42,716 bases of DNA from PKWO01 sp036384915 (GTDB lineage: Bacteria > Pseudomonadota > Gammaproteobacteria > Burkholderiales > Burkholderiaceae_D). The stretch lies in NCBI GenBank assembly GCA_036384915.1, contig DASVLJ010000037.1, positions 1-42,716 of the forward strand. The letters run 5' to 3'. The translations under genes and the position numbers were made by a program. Each line of letters begins with the position of its first letter. Position 1 is the first letter of the stretch. The notes beneath the pieces were generated by a model. It worked only from the letters and a program-made list of their open reading frames with translations, ran no database searches and was not told where the DNA came from. Of this stretch, positions 32,385 through 39,915 are shown piece by piece.

Positions 32385-32939
32385 TCAAAGCAGCCTGCGG
32401 CGCATGAAGTCTTCCGGTACTGGAGGCTTGATGGCGCACAGGCGCTGTACCAGCGCCGGCCTGGGCGACTCGACGTAGCCGTCTTCATAGGCCAACACGC
32501 GCAGGTTTTGCGCCACGGCGAGCAATTCGCCGGATGCGAGCAGGAAATCGGGATTGGAAGGCTTGCCGAATTGCCCATTACCCTCGGCAAAAGTTTCGAT
32601 CAGCAAGACGCCGCCCGGCGCAAGGCTCTCCACTATGTAAGGAAACAGCGGCCGGTGCAGGTAGTTGGTGATGACGATGCCGGCGAAGCGGTCCACCCCG
32701 AACGGCCAAGGTTTTCCATCTTCCAGGTCGGCTTGCTGCGTCGCGATGCCGGGCTGGGTCAACGAAGACAGGGCCGCGGCATCGCGATCGACTGCCAGCA
32801 CCGCATGCCCGGCTTCGGCAAACAGCTTGGCGTGGCGCCCATGGCCGCAGGCAAGATCGAGCACCTCGCCATCCGGCACCAGGGCTGCGAAGCGCCGCAC
32901 CCAGGGCGACGCGGGTTCGGTGCCGTGCGCGTGCGTCAT
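32385..32939 (-). CDS. Class I SAM-dependent methyltransferase
   Basis: This 184-residue protein has a Rossmann methyltransferase fold. Motif I is GEVLDLACGHGRHAKLFAEAG (residues 24-44), motif II VLAVDRDAAAL, then TQQADLEDGKPWPF, and a LLIETFAEGNGQFGKP segment. It resembles small TehB-like methyltransferases. The substrate cannot be inferred. It starts 13 nt after the trpS stop and precedes dapA, so it belongs to the same transcript. Confidence 0.88.
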   Translation of the reverse strand: MTHAHGTEPASPWVRRFAALVPDGEVLDLACGHGRHAKLFAEAGHAVLAVDRDAAALSSLTQPGIATQQADLEDGKPWPFGVDRFAGIVITNYLHRPLFPYIVESLAPGGVLLIETFAEGNGQFGKPSNPDFLLASGELLAVAQNLRVLAYEDGYVESPRPALVQRLCAIKPPVPEDFMRRRLL

Positions 32940-32952
32940 CGGGCGTCGAAGC

Positions 32953-34155
32953 TCAGCTGTACGACAAGCCCATCGCCTCGCGCACGTCGCGCATGGTTTC
33001 CTGCGCCAACTTGCGTGCCTTCTCGCAGCCGTCAGCGACGATGGCGCGCACCAGCGAGGGGTCGTCCAGGTATTGCTGGGCGCGCTCGCGCATCGGTTCC
33101 TGCTCGGCCAGGATCGCGTCGATCACGGGTTGCTTGCACTCGATGCAGCCGATGCCGGCCGAGGTGCAGCCCTTGACCACCCAATCCTTGGTCTCCTGAT
33201 TGGAATACACCTGGTGCAATTGCCACACCGGGCATTTTTCCGGATTGCCGACGTCGCTGCGGCGGATGCGCGCCGGGTCGGTCGGCATGGTGCGCACTTT
33301 CTTGGTCAGCGTTTCCTTGTCTTCGCGCAGCGCGATCGAGTTGCCATAGCTCTTGGACATTTTTTGGCCGTCGAGGCCGGGCAGGCGCGAGGCTTCGGTC
33401 AGGCGCGCCTGCGGTTCGACCAGGATCAGCTTGCGGCTGCCTTCGAGATAGCCAAACAGGCGCTCGCGGTCGATCATGGAGAGATTTTGCGCATCGTCCA
33501 GCATGGCCTTGGCCTGCTCGAGCGCATCTTCCTTGCCCTGCTCCTGGAAGGCGTTGCGCAACTCGGTATAGAGCTTGGCGCGCTTGCTGCCGAGCTTCTT
33601 GACCGCCTCCTTGGCCTTTTCCTCGAAGCCCTTTTCCTTGCCGTAGATATGATTGAAGCGGCGCGCGATTTCGCGCATCATTTCGATATGCGGCACCTGG
33701 TCTTCACCGACCGGCACCAGGCTGGCACGGTAGATCAGCACGTCGGCCGCCTGCAGCAGCGGGTAGCCGAGGAAGCCATAGGTGGCGAGGTCGCGGTCGG
33801 CCAGTTTTTCCTGTTGGTCCTTGTAGGTCGGCACGCGTTCGAGCCAGCCCAGAGGCGTGGCCATCGACAGCAGCAGGTGCAGTTCGGCATGCTCGGGCAC
33901 CTTGGACTGGATGAAGATAGTCGCCTGCGACGGGTCGATGCCGGCGGCGAGCCAGTCGATCACCATTTCCCAGGTGCTCGTTTCGATAATGCTCGGGTCG
34001 TCGTAATGCGTGGTCAAGGCATGCCAGTCCGCGACGAAGAACAGGCACGGCAGTTCGGCCTGCATCTTCACCCAGTTCTTCAATGCGCCGTGGTAGTGGC
34101 CCAGATGCATGGCGCCCGTGGGGCGCATTCCGGAAACAACGCGATCAGGATACAT
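32953..34155 (-). CDS. trpS: Tryptophan-tRNA ligase
   Basis: This 400-residue class I aminoacyl-tRNA synthetase charges tRNA-Trp. The HIGH motif appears as H17-L-G-H20 in TGAMHLGHYHGAL, and KMSKS as QKMSKSYGNS near residue 262. It is longer than E. coli TrpS (about 334), with an insert around GKEKGFEEKAKEAVKKLGSKRAKL, as in other long bacterial forms. The C-terminal part has CIECKQPVIDAILAEQEPMRERAQQYLDDP, which packs near the anticodon. It lies 8 nt after the M50-like gene. Confidence 0.96.
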   Translation of the reverse strand: MYPDRVVSGMRPTGAMHLGHYHGALKNWVKMQAELPCLFFVADWHALTTHYDDPSIIETSTWEMVIDWLAAGIDPSQATIFIQSKVPEHAELHLLLSMATPLGWLERVPTYKDQQEKLADRDLATYGFLGYPLLQAADVLIYRASLVPVGEDQVPHIEMMREIARRFNHIYGKEKGFEEKAKEAVKKLGSKRAKLYTELRNAFQEQGKEDALEQAKAMLDDAQNLSMIDRERLFGYLEGSRKLILVEPQARLTEASRLPGLDGQKMSKSYGNSIALREDKETLTKKVRTMPTDPARIRRSDVGNPEKCPVWQLHQVYSNQETKDWVVKGCTSAGIGCIECKQPVIDAILAEQEPMRERAQQYLDDPSLVRAIVADGCEKARKLAQETMRDVREAMGLSYS

Positions 34156-34163
34156 AGTCGGAG

Positions 34164-34856
34164 TCAGTTGAGAAGGTAATTAAGCGGCGAAAAAATCAGG
34201 GCCCGCAGCACATCGCTCAAGGTGGCCACCGGGATCACCCAATATCTCCACAACCATCCTGGAATCAGCAAAACCAGCAGGATGATCATGGTGTAAGGCT
34301 CGACCTTGGCATATTCGTAGGCCTGCTTGTCGGGCAGGAGGCTGAAGACAATGCGGCCGCCGTCGAACGGCGGCAGCGGGATCAGGCTGAAGCCGATCAG
34401 GATCAGGTTGGCCTCGATTCCCGCCTCGGTCATCTTGATGAAAAACGGCTCGTCGATGTGCGACAGCACCAGGGCGATCCGCAACACGGTCCAGCCGATC
34501 GCCATGACAAAATTCGAGGCGACACCGGCCAGCGCAATCCACAGCATGCCGCGCTTGGGGTTGCGCAGATTGCCGAAATTGATCGGCAGCGGCTTGGCAT
34601 AACCGATCAGCAAGCCCAATCCGGTCAGGCGCAAGACCAGGTACCCGACGATGGGCAGGAGGATCGTGCCGACCGGATCGATATGCTTGGCCGGATTCAG
34701 GGACAGGCGGCCCATCATCTTGGCCGTGCGGTCGCCCATGCGATACGCCAGGAAACATTGGGCCGAAACGTGCAAAGTGATGCCGAAGAGCAGCGGTAAG
34801 GCGAAGACGGCAATGGTCTGGATCGCGTCCGCCAACTTGGGGTAGAAGTCATTCAT
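34164..34856 (-). CDS. Site-2-protease (M50) homologue lacking the catalytic HExxH motif
   Basis: This 230-residue membrane protein has about six hydrophobic segments and is in the family often placed next to trpS. Family members have HExxH in the first helix. Here the position reads H29-V30-S31-A32-Q33, in LLFGITLHVSAQCFLAYRMGD. The second motif is kept as LIPLPPFDGGRIVFSLLP, including its Asp. ARLG-like GRLSLNPAKHIDPVGTILLP is also present. Without the Glu and the second His it should not bind zinc or cleave peptides in the usual way. It may be a substrate-binding pseudoprotease or have another role. The frame is intact, so it is not an obvious pseudogene. Confidence 0.9.
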   Translation of the reverse strand: MNDFYPKLADAIQTIAVFALPLLFGITLHVSAQCFLAYRMGDRTAKMMGRLSLNPAKHIDPVGTILLPIVGYLVLRLTGLGLLIGYAKPLPINFGNLRNPKRGMLWIALAGVASNFVMAIGWTVLRIALVLSHIDEPFFIKMTEAGIEANLILIGFSLIPLPPFDGGRIVFSLLPDKQAYEYAKVEPYTMIILLVLLIPGWLWRYWVIPVATLSDVLRALIFSPLNYLLN

Positions 34857-34950
34857 GGCAGGGATTCTAACAGAGGGCGGCTATCGGACCGCCGGTTCGG
34901 GCTGGCAAATTGATGCAAGGACGGCCAAATCCGGGACAACAGCTTGCCAT

Positions 34951-35583
34951 TCAGGCAAAAGCCAGGCCGAATTGGCTGACGTCGCCGCGCCCCTGGCGCA
35001 CCAGGACCGGTTCCTCGTCGGTCAGGTCGATCACGGTGGTCGGCTCCAGGCTGCAGGCGCCGCCGTCGATGACGAGGTCGACCAGCTTTTCCAGCTTTTC
35101 GCGTATGGCTTCGGCATCGGTCATGGGCTGGGTTTCACCGGGCAGGATCAGCGTGGTGCCCAACAGCGGCTGCCTCAGCTCCTCGAGCAAGGCATGGGCA
35201 ATGCGGTTTTCCGGTACGCGCAAGCCGATGGTCTTGCGCGAGGGATGCGACAGGCGGCGCGGCACGCATTTGGTCGCCTCGAGGATAAAGGTGAACGGAC
35301 CGGGCGTGGCGGACTTGAGCATGCGATATTGCCGGTTGTCGACCTTGGCGTATACCGCGATCTCCGAGAGGTCGCGGCACAGCAGGGTCAGGTGATGCTT
35401 GTCGTCGACGCCGCGGATGCGGCGCAGGCGTTCCACGGCCTGCTTGTCGTCGAGATGGCAGACGAGAGCGAAGCAGGAGTCGGTAGGCAGGGCCACGATG
35501 CCGCCGGATTCGATGATTTGCGCGCTTTGCTTGATCAGCCGCAGCTGCGGATTAACCGGATGTATCTGGAAGAATTGACTCAT
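34951..35583 (-). CDS. yciO: L-threonylcarbamoyladenylate synthase-type protein (YciO/Sua5 family)
   Basis: This is a 210-residue YrdC-fold protein. YciO-group members resemble Sua5/TsaC, which make threonylcarbamoyl-AMP for t6A tRNA, but their own role is less certain. Visible motifs are IESGGIVALPTDSCFALVCHLDD, RIRGVDDKHHLTLLCRDL, GPFTFILEATKCVPRRL, and TIGLRVPENRIAHALLEELRQPLLGTTLILPG. The ATG at 35583 overlaps the rnm stop (ATGA), so I prefer it over a TTG 9 nt upstream. rnm-yciO is also the E. coli order. Confidence 0.9.
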   Translation of the reverse strand: MSQFFQIHPVNPQLRLIKQSAQIIESGGIVALPTDSCFALVCHLDDKQAVERLRRIRGVDDKHHLTLLCRDLSEIAVYAKVDNRQYRMLKSATPGPFTFILEATKCVPRRLSHPSRKTIGLRVPENRIAHALLEELRQPLLGTTLILPGETQPMTDAEAIREKLEKLVDLVIDGGACSLEPTTVIDLTDEEPVLVRQGRGDVSQFGLAFA

Positions 35584-36419
35584 AACTTCCAATCATGCCA
35601 CACCGGCTGCAGATCGGAAGGTAGCGGCGGCAGGGTACCGATATCGACGCGCGATTCTTCCGGCCCGTGGAAATCCGACCCGCGCGACGCGAGCAAGCCG
35701 TAGCGACGGGCGACGTTGGCATAGGTGTCGTACTGGTCAGGGCTATGGCTGCCCGTAATCACCTCGATGCCGGTACCGCCGCTCTGCTTGAATTCATTGA
35801 CGAACTCATCGAACGCCAGATCCGACAGCTTGTAGCGCCCCGGATGCGCCACGATGGCCGCGCCGCCCGCATCGCGAATCCAGCGTACGGCATCCTTCAG
35901 GTAAGCCCAGCGGTGCGGCACGTAGCCCGGTTTGCCTTCGACGAGATAATTCTTGAACACATCCTGGATCGATTCGCCCTTGCCGATCTCGACCAGGTAG
36001 CGCGCGAAGTGCGTGCGCGACAAGAGATCGGGATTGCCGGCATATTTCATCGCGCCTTCGTAGGCGGAAGGTATACCGAGCGCGGCCAGCTTTTCCGCCA
36101 TCTCCTTCGCGCGCGGCTCGCGCCCGTTGCGCGTCCGAGCCAGGCCTTGCAGCAGGGCCGCATCGGTTTCATCGACGCCGAGGCCGACGATGTGGATGGT
36201 CTTGCCGGCCCAAGTAACGGAAATCTCCACCCCTGTGACATAGGGAAGATCTGCCGCCTCCGCCGCGGCGCGCGCCTCGGCGATGCCTCCGACTTCGTCG
36301 TGATCGGTCAGCGCCCACAGCTCAACGCCATTGGCTTTGGCGCGTGCGGCCACCTCGGCTGGTTTCAGCGTGCCGTCGGAAATATTGGAGTGGCAGTGTA
36401 GGTCGGCGTTCAACATCAT
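35580..36419 (-). CDS. rnm: PHP-domain phosphoesterase, RNase AM-like
   Basis: This 279-residue PHP-family enzyme is the homologue of E. coli YciV (RNase AM), a 5'-3' exoribonuclease that trims rRNA 5' ends and hydrolyses 3',5'-bisphosphonucleotides. The metal site is intact: DLHCHSNISDG, TDHDEVGG, VEISVTWAGKTIHIVGLG, RTHFARYLV, GAAIVAHPGRYKL and SRGSDFHGPEE. The start at 36419 places the PHP motif near the N-terminus, as in E. coli. The longer in-frame extension upstream is not protein-like. It is the first gene of the leftward block ending at 29424. Confidence 0.92.
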   Translation of the reverse strand: MMLNADLHCHSNISDGTLKPAEVAARAKANGVELWALTDHDEVGGIAEARAAAEAADLPYVTGVEISVTWAGKTIHIVGLGVDETDAALLQGLARTRNGREPRAKEMAEKLAALGIPSAYEGAMKYAGNPDLLSRTHFARYLVEIGKGESIQDVFKNYLVEGKPGYVPHRWAYLKDAVRWIRDAGGAAIVAHPGRYKLSDLAFDEFVNEFKQSGGTGIEVITGSHSPDQYDTYANVARRYGLLASRGSDFHGPEESRVDIGTLPPLPSDLQPVWHDWKL

Positions 36420-36772
36420 GGGGGCGATCGCGGGCTTTTCGCGGCCTGCTGGCTCTATTGTACGCCGAATGGGATGAGCGGGTCGGCGATCCCGGTGCTT
36501 TGTCGGGAAAGGTCGCTGCCGAACTCTCCCCGCCCACAGGCGGGAGAGAGTAGAGACGTCCGGAAACAGGGATAACGAATTGGAATAGCGACTGGCGCAA
36601 GCGAAGGCGACCGTTTCAATACCGGATCCTGAACGTTGATTATTCACTCTTCCCCGCAAAACCCCATGAATATGGTATGGCGCAGCCATGCGCGAGCGCT
36701 TAAGCTTCGTCCACGTTCAATAATCTCGCCACAACAGTGTTTTACATGGCCAAGCCCAGGAATACCAGGATC
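36420..36772. other. Intergenic region between divergent genes
   Basis: This is 353 nt between rnm (leftward) and a small rightward gene. It contains a GC-rich hairpin, CTCTCCCCGCC (36524-36534) with GGCGGGAGAG (36539-36548) and one bulged base. It must also carry promoters for both directions, but no convincing -10/-35 pair stands out. Confidence 0.5.
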
Positions 36773-37147
36773 ATGATTTACGTTGCACACACAGAATCGA
36801 CAGCCCGCCCTCCCCGCAGCCACAACATGGTCGAAAACAGGCTGACCGGCCCCGGTGCGCAACTGAAGTCTTGCATGGAGCAGCGCCTGCCCATGCAGGC
36901 GGCCGGGCATACCCGCTCGCTCGTGTTCGGCCCCGCCATCGTGCGCAGGAACCGCTCCGGCATTCAGGTATGCGAGGCCCGTGCAACCGAGGTGCGCAGC
37001 GTCAACCGGCTGTGGTACGGCCGCGCCCTGGTCGCACTGCGCACCTATCCGCAATGGACGCTGCGCAGCGCGGCGGTCGAGCGGGGCCGCGCCGACCTGG
37101 CCGGCCGCGAGGCTTGTCCGATCAAGCTGGGCAGCCCAGTGCAATAA
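36773..37147 (+). CDS. Hypothetical protein
   Basis: I do not recognise this 124-residue protein. The frame has strong GC third-position bias, especially from residue 55 on, so it is probably real. Starts at 36746 (ATG) or 36737 (GTG) are also possible, and no ribosome site decides between them. The C-terminal 80 residues read like a small folded domain (TRSLVFGPAIVRRNRSGIQV, EVRSVNRLWYGRALVALRTYPQWTLRSAAVE). The N-terminus is polar. There is no signal peptide. The OsmC gene starts 38 nt after its stop, so they may be co-transcribed. Confidence 0.6.
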   Translation: MIYVAHTESTARPPRSHNMVENRLTGPGAQLKSCMEQRLPMQAAGHTRSLVFGPAIVRRNRSGIQVCEARATEVRSVNRLWYGRALVALRTYPQWTLRSAAVERGRADLAGREACPIKLGSPVQ

Positions 37148-37185
37148 ATGGGTAAAATGGCTTGTTCCTCATCGGAGACAAGCCC

Positions 37186-37593
37186 GTGACCATCACCGTA
37201 AAACGCAGCGAACCCGGCGCCACGCGCCAGACCATCACCATCGGCGCCCACACCCTGGCCGCCGACATGACGATCGGGGAAGGCGGCGCCGATGCCGGCC
37301 CCAGCCCGCATGACTTGTATGACGCCGCGCTCGGCGCCTGCAAGGCCTTGACGGTCTTGTGGTACGCCAACAAGAAAGGCATTCCGGTCGCCGATATCCA
37401 GACCACCGTTGAACGCGACGCCTCGGAAGAGCGCCATGGCACCTATCGCCTCGCTACCACGCTGGCCATTGGCGGCGAGTTGAGCGAAGCGCAATTGCAC
37501 GAGCTTGAAACGGTGGCCGGCAAGTGCCCGGTGCACAAGCTCATGACTGCGGTGACGACCGAGATCACCACCAAGGTGGAACGCCTGCCATGA
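37186..37593 (+). CDS. OsmC-family peroxiredoxin-like protein
   Basis: This is a 135-residue OsmC-fold protein. Members reduce organic hydroperoxides with two cysteines. Both are present: C52 in SPHDLYDAALGACKALTVLWYANKKG and C114 in VAGKCPVHKLM. The GTG at 37186 is chosen because GGAG lies 8 nt upstream; a TTG farther up is in frame but weaker. It overlaps the pirin gene by 4 nt (ATGA), so it is the first of three tightly coupled genes. It acts in the cytoplasm, probably in peroxide or electrophile defence. Confidence 0.9.
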   Translation: MTITVKRSEPGATRQTITIGAHTLAADMTIGEGGADAGPSPHDLYDAALGACKALTVLWYANKKGIPVADIQTTVERDASEERHGTYRLATTLAIGGELSEAQLHELETVAGKCPVHKLMTAVTTEITTKVERLP

Positions 37594-38486
37594 GCATTGC
37601 CCTGCGCCTGAAAGGCCACGAGCACGATCTCGGCGGCGGCTTCATCGTGCGCCGCCTGTTGCCGGCCGGCGCGCGTCAGGCGGTCGGCCCCATCCTGTTC
37701 TTCGATCACTTCGGCCCGGTCACGATCGCGCCGGGCCAGGGTAACAATGTCCGCCCCCACCCGCACATCGGGCTGGCCACGGTGAGCTATCTGTTCGAGG
37801 GCGCCATTCTGCACCGCGACAGCCTGGGTTCGGTGCAGCGCATCGAACCGGGCGCAATCAATTGGATGACGGCCGGCAGCGGCATCGTACATTCGGAACG
37901 CGAGCCGGAAGACTTGCATGACGCGCAGTACCGGATGCACGGCATCCAGCTCTGGGCTGCGCTGCCGATTGCGCACGAGGAAACCGCGCCGTCGTTCGCG
38001 CATACGCCTGCTGCCGACATTCCGAGCCTGCGAATCGATGGGGCGGACGTGCGTGTGCTGATCGGCAACGCATTTGGCGCGGCCTCGCCGGTCAAAACCT
38101 TCTCCGATACGCTGTATCTCGATGTCAAGCTCGAGCAAGGCGGCTTCACGCTGCCCGTGCTGGCGAAGGAAATGGCGATCTATCCGCTCGATGGCGCGCT
38201 GCGCGTCGATGGAGAAACCGTCGAGGCCGGCGTGCTCGCGGTATTGCAGCAGGGCACACCGGTACGCATCGATGCTGACGAAGCGCGCCGCTTCATGGTG
38301 ATAGGCGGCGCCCCTTTGGAGAGCCACCGATTCATGTGGTGGAATTTCGTATCGAGCCGCAAGGAGCGCATCGAGCAGGCAGCAGACGATTGGGTGGCGC
38401 AACGCATGGGCAAGATCGCAGGAGACGAGGAATTCATTCCGCTGCCTCCCTTGCGCAAATCCTGGCAAGGCGACCCGACACGCTGA
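37590..38486 (+). CDS. Pirin-family bicupin protein
   Basis: This 298-residue bicupin has the N-terminal cupin metal site intact: H57 and H59 (RPHPHIGLATVSYLFEG), and H101 and E103 (GIVHSEREP). Bacterial pirins include quercetin 2,3-dioxygenases and redox-responsive partners of metabolic enzymes. Its start overlaps the OsmC gene by 4 nt and its stop overlaps the next gene by 1 nt, so translation is coupled. Pairing with an OsmC protein suggests an oxidative-stress role; the substrate is not known. Confidence 0.93.
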   Translation: MSIALRLKGHEHDLGGGFIVRRLLPAGARQAVGPILFFDHFGPVTIAPGQGNNVRPHPHIGLATVSYLFEGAILHRDSLGSVQRIEPGAINWMTAGSGIVHSEREPEDLHDAQYRMHGIQLWAALPIAHEETAPSFAHTPAADIPSLRIDGADVRVLIGNAFGAASPVKTFSDTLYLDVKLEQGGFTLPVLAKEMAIYPLDGALRVDGETVEAGVLAVLQQGTPVRIDADEARRFMVIGGAPLESHRFMWWNFVSSRKERIEQAADDWVAQRMGKIAGDEEFIPLPPLRKSWQGDPTR

Positions 38487-38980
38487 TGAGCAACGAGACC
38501 CCACCGAAGAATCTCTTCATGCGCATCCGGAACTTCATGTTCCGCATGGTCGGCTTGACCACCGAACCGCTGGTGGTGGCGATTCCCAAGAACGTGGCGC
38601 AGCGCGAACTCAATGAGCGCGCCTCGGCGACGATCCTGGAATTGTCCCAGGAATTGTTCGCACTGGTGCCGCAATTGGCCGCTGACTGGGATAAGGGATA
38701 TTACCGCTACTGCTGCGCGGCCGACGGCAATACTGCCGCCGCTTCATGCAGAAGCGGCACCGGGCACGTACCGGTCGACGCCGCCGCGCATCCGGACTTC
38801 TTCCGGAGCATGGATGAAAAAGCCGGCGTCCTGATCAGGCTGTTCGGCAAATCCCAAGGCGTTCTGCTGCTGATCGTCGGCGCTGACGCAAGCTACAAGG
38901 TCGATTTCGATTGGGAAGATCTGGGACGCTGGCAAATTGCGGATGACGGCAACGTGGCGGATCTTCCCAAAGTGCATTAA
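38486..38980 (+). CDS. Hypothetical protein downstream of pirin
   Basis: I do not recognise this 164-residue protein. It starts inside the pirin stop (TGATG) and is therefore very probably translated with it. It has no signal peptide. The N-terminus is basic and amphipathic (KNLFMRIRNFMFRMVGL). A helical segment (ELNERASATILELSQELFALVPQLAADWDKGYYRYCC) is followed by strands ending in GVLLLIVGADASYKVDFDWEDLGRW. There is a CC pair plus one more Cys around residues 75-90. It ends tail to tail with the nitrobindin-like gene, overlapping by 4 nt. Confidence 0.8.
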   Translation: MSNETPPKNLFMRIRNFMFRMVGLTTEPLVVAIPKNVAQRELNERASATILELSQELFALVPQLAADWDKGYYRYCCAADGNTAAASCRSGTGHVPVDAAAHPDFFRSMDEKAGVLIRLFGKSQGVLLLIVGADASYKVDFDWEDLGRWQIADDGNVADLPKVH

Positions 38981-39609
38981 GCCTTTCGCGCCAGCGGATT
39001 CGGCGTCGGCTCCGCCACCTTGACCAGTGTGTTCTTGTCGGTGTGGTGAAACGGCTCGTCGCGGCCGCGTATCTCAAGCACCGTGTCTTCGTCATAGGTC
39101 CACGAACCGTCATCATGTATCTCGACCTTGATGCGGTATTCCGTGGTGCGGAAAGCATGCTCGAGGAAGGGCACGGAGCAAATGCCAAAGGTCTCCAGGC
39201 CACGCGTGGCGACCAGCTCGAAACTCTTCGCGTCCGGCGCCACCACGCCTGACGCCATCGCGGTCTGGCCGCGCGGGATGGTCAGGGTCTGGATCACGGT
39301 CGAGGTAGCCGGCTCCCACAGCCAGTAGCCGACCTGTTCGTGGTAGGTCTTGACCTGTTCCGGCTTGACGATATGGATGTAATAACGCAGGCCGTATATC
39401 AATTGCGGGCCGTTGGTCACGGGGTCGATCGGCTGCATTTCCAGCTTTTCCACATAGGCTTGCTTGCGCGGACCATCGGCCTTGGGCTTGGTATCCAGGC
39501 CGCGCTTGCCTTCCCACACTCCGGCCATGGGCCTCAGCGGACCGAGATTGTTCAGGGTATGGATGTCGGCCTTCGGTTCGGTATAGATATCGCTGGGAAA
39601 ATCGCTCAT
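38977..39609 (-). CDS. Nitrobindin-like heme-binding beta-barrel protein
   Basis: This is a 210-residue protein of the nitrobindin/THAP4 (former DUF1794) family, a ten-stranded barrel that can bind heme and react with NO or peroxynitrite. LGPLRPMAGVWEGKRGLD is the family N-terminal signature (Gly-x-Trp-x-Gly). GYWLWEPATSTVIQTLTIPRGQTAMASG is the core strand region. RTTEYRIKVEIHDDGSWTYDEDTVLEIRG is the end of the barrel. The proximal His cannot be assigned safely. It is convergent with the pirin operon. It may share a redox-stress theme with its neighbours, which is inference. Confidence 0.88.
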   Translation of the reverse strand: MSDFPSDIYTEPKADIHTLNNLGPLRPMAGVWEGKRGLDTKPKADGPRKQAYVEKLEMQPIDPVTNGPQLIYGLRYYIHIVKPEQVKTYHEQVGYWLWEPATSTVIQTLTIPRGQTAMASGVVAPDAKSFELVATRGLETFGICSVPFLEHAFRTTEYRIKVEIHDDGSWTYDEDTVLEIRGRDEPFHHTDKNTLVKVAEPTPNPLARKA

Positions 39610-39656
39610 TCACTGCTCCATTGTTGTCAAATTTGCCTCGCACTGCGGCGTCAAGG

Positions 39657-39841
39657 GCGTTTCAAAATGAGCAGGGCTACGGCGTAGCGGGGAATTCAGC
39701 CGGTACGGCGACGACCCGCGCAACGGCGCCGCATGCTTGCGAGCGCACACGCCGCAAGGAATGCGGCGGCGCAAGCATGAACGTACTGCGAGTCGACGGA
39801 TGGCCGCCCCAAGCAACCACACCATGTTCATTTTGAAGCGG
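39657..39841. repeat. Longer diverged relative of the 7479-7581 palindromic repeat
   Basis: The left edge GCGTTTCAAAATGA (39657-39670) followed by GCAGGGCT matches the first element, and the right edge TCATTTTGAAGCG (39828-39840) is its inverse with one mismatch. Inside are CATGCTTGCG (39732-39741) with CGCAAGCATG (39770-39779), and GCCGCA (39751-39756) with TGCGGC (39762-39767), nested stems that the first element lacks. No coding sequence is evident. The sequence up to 39915 has no other visible feature. Confidence 0.75.
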
Positions 39842-39915
39842 TCTCATGCAACATTGTGCCATTAGGTAAGTCGGTGCGCTAGAATGGGCCGACCGCCAGC
39901 GAGAACCCGTGGACC

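Noticed and set aside
36644..37144. Leftward 166-codon frame opposite the small hypothetical gene
   Set aside because: The rightward frame has normal third-base GC bias; this one does not and lacks a ribosome site.
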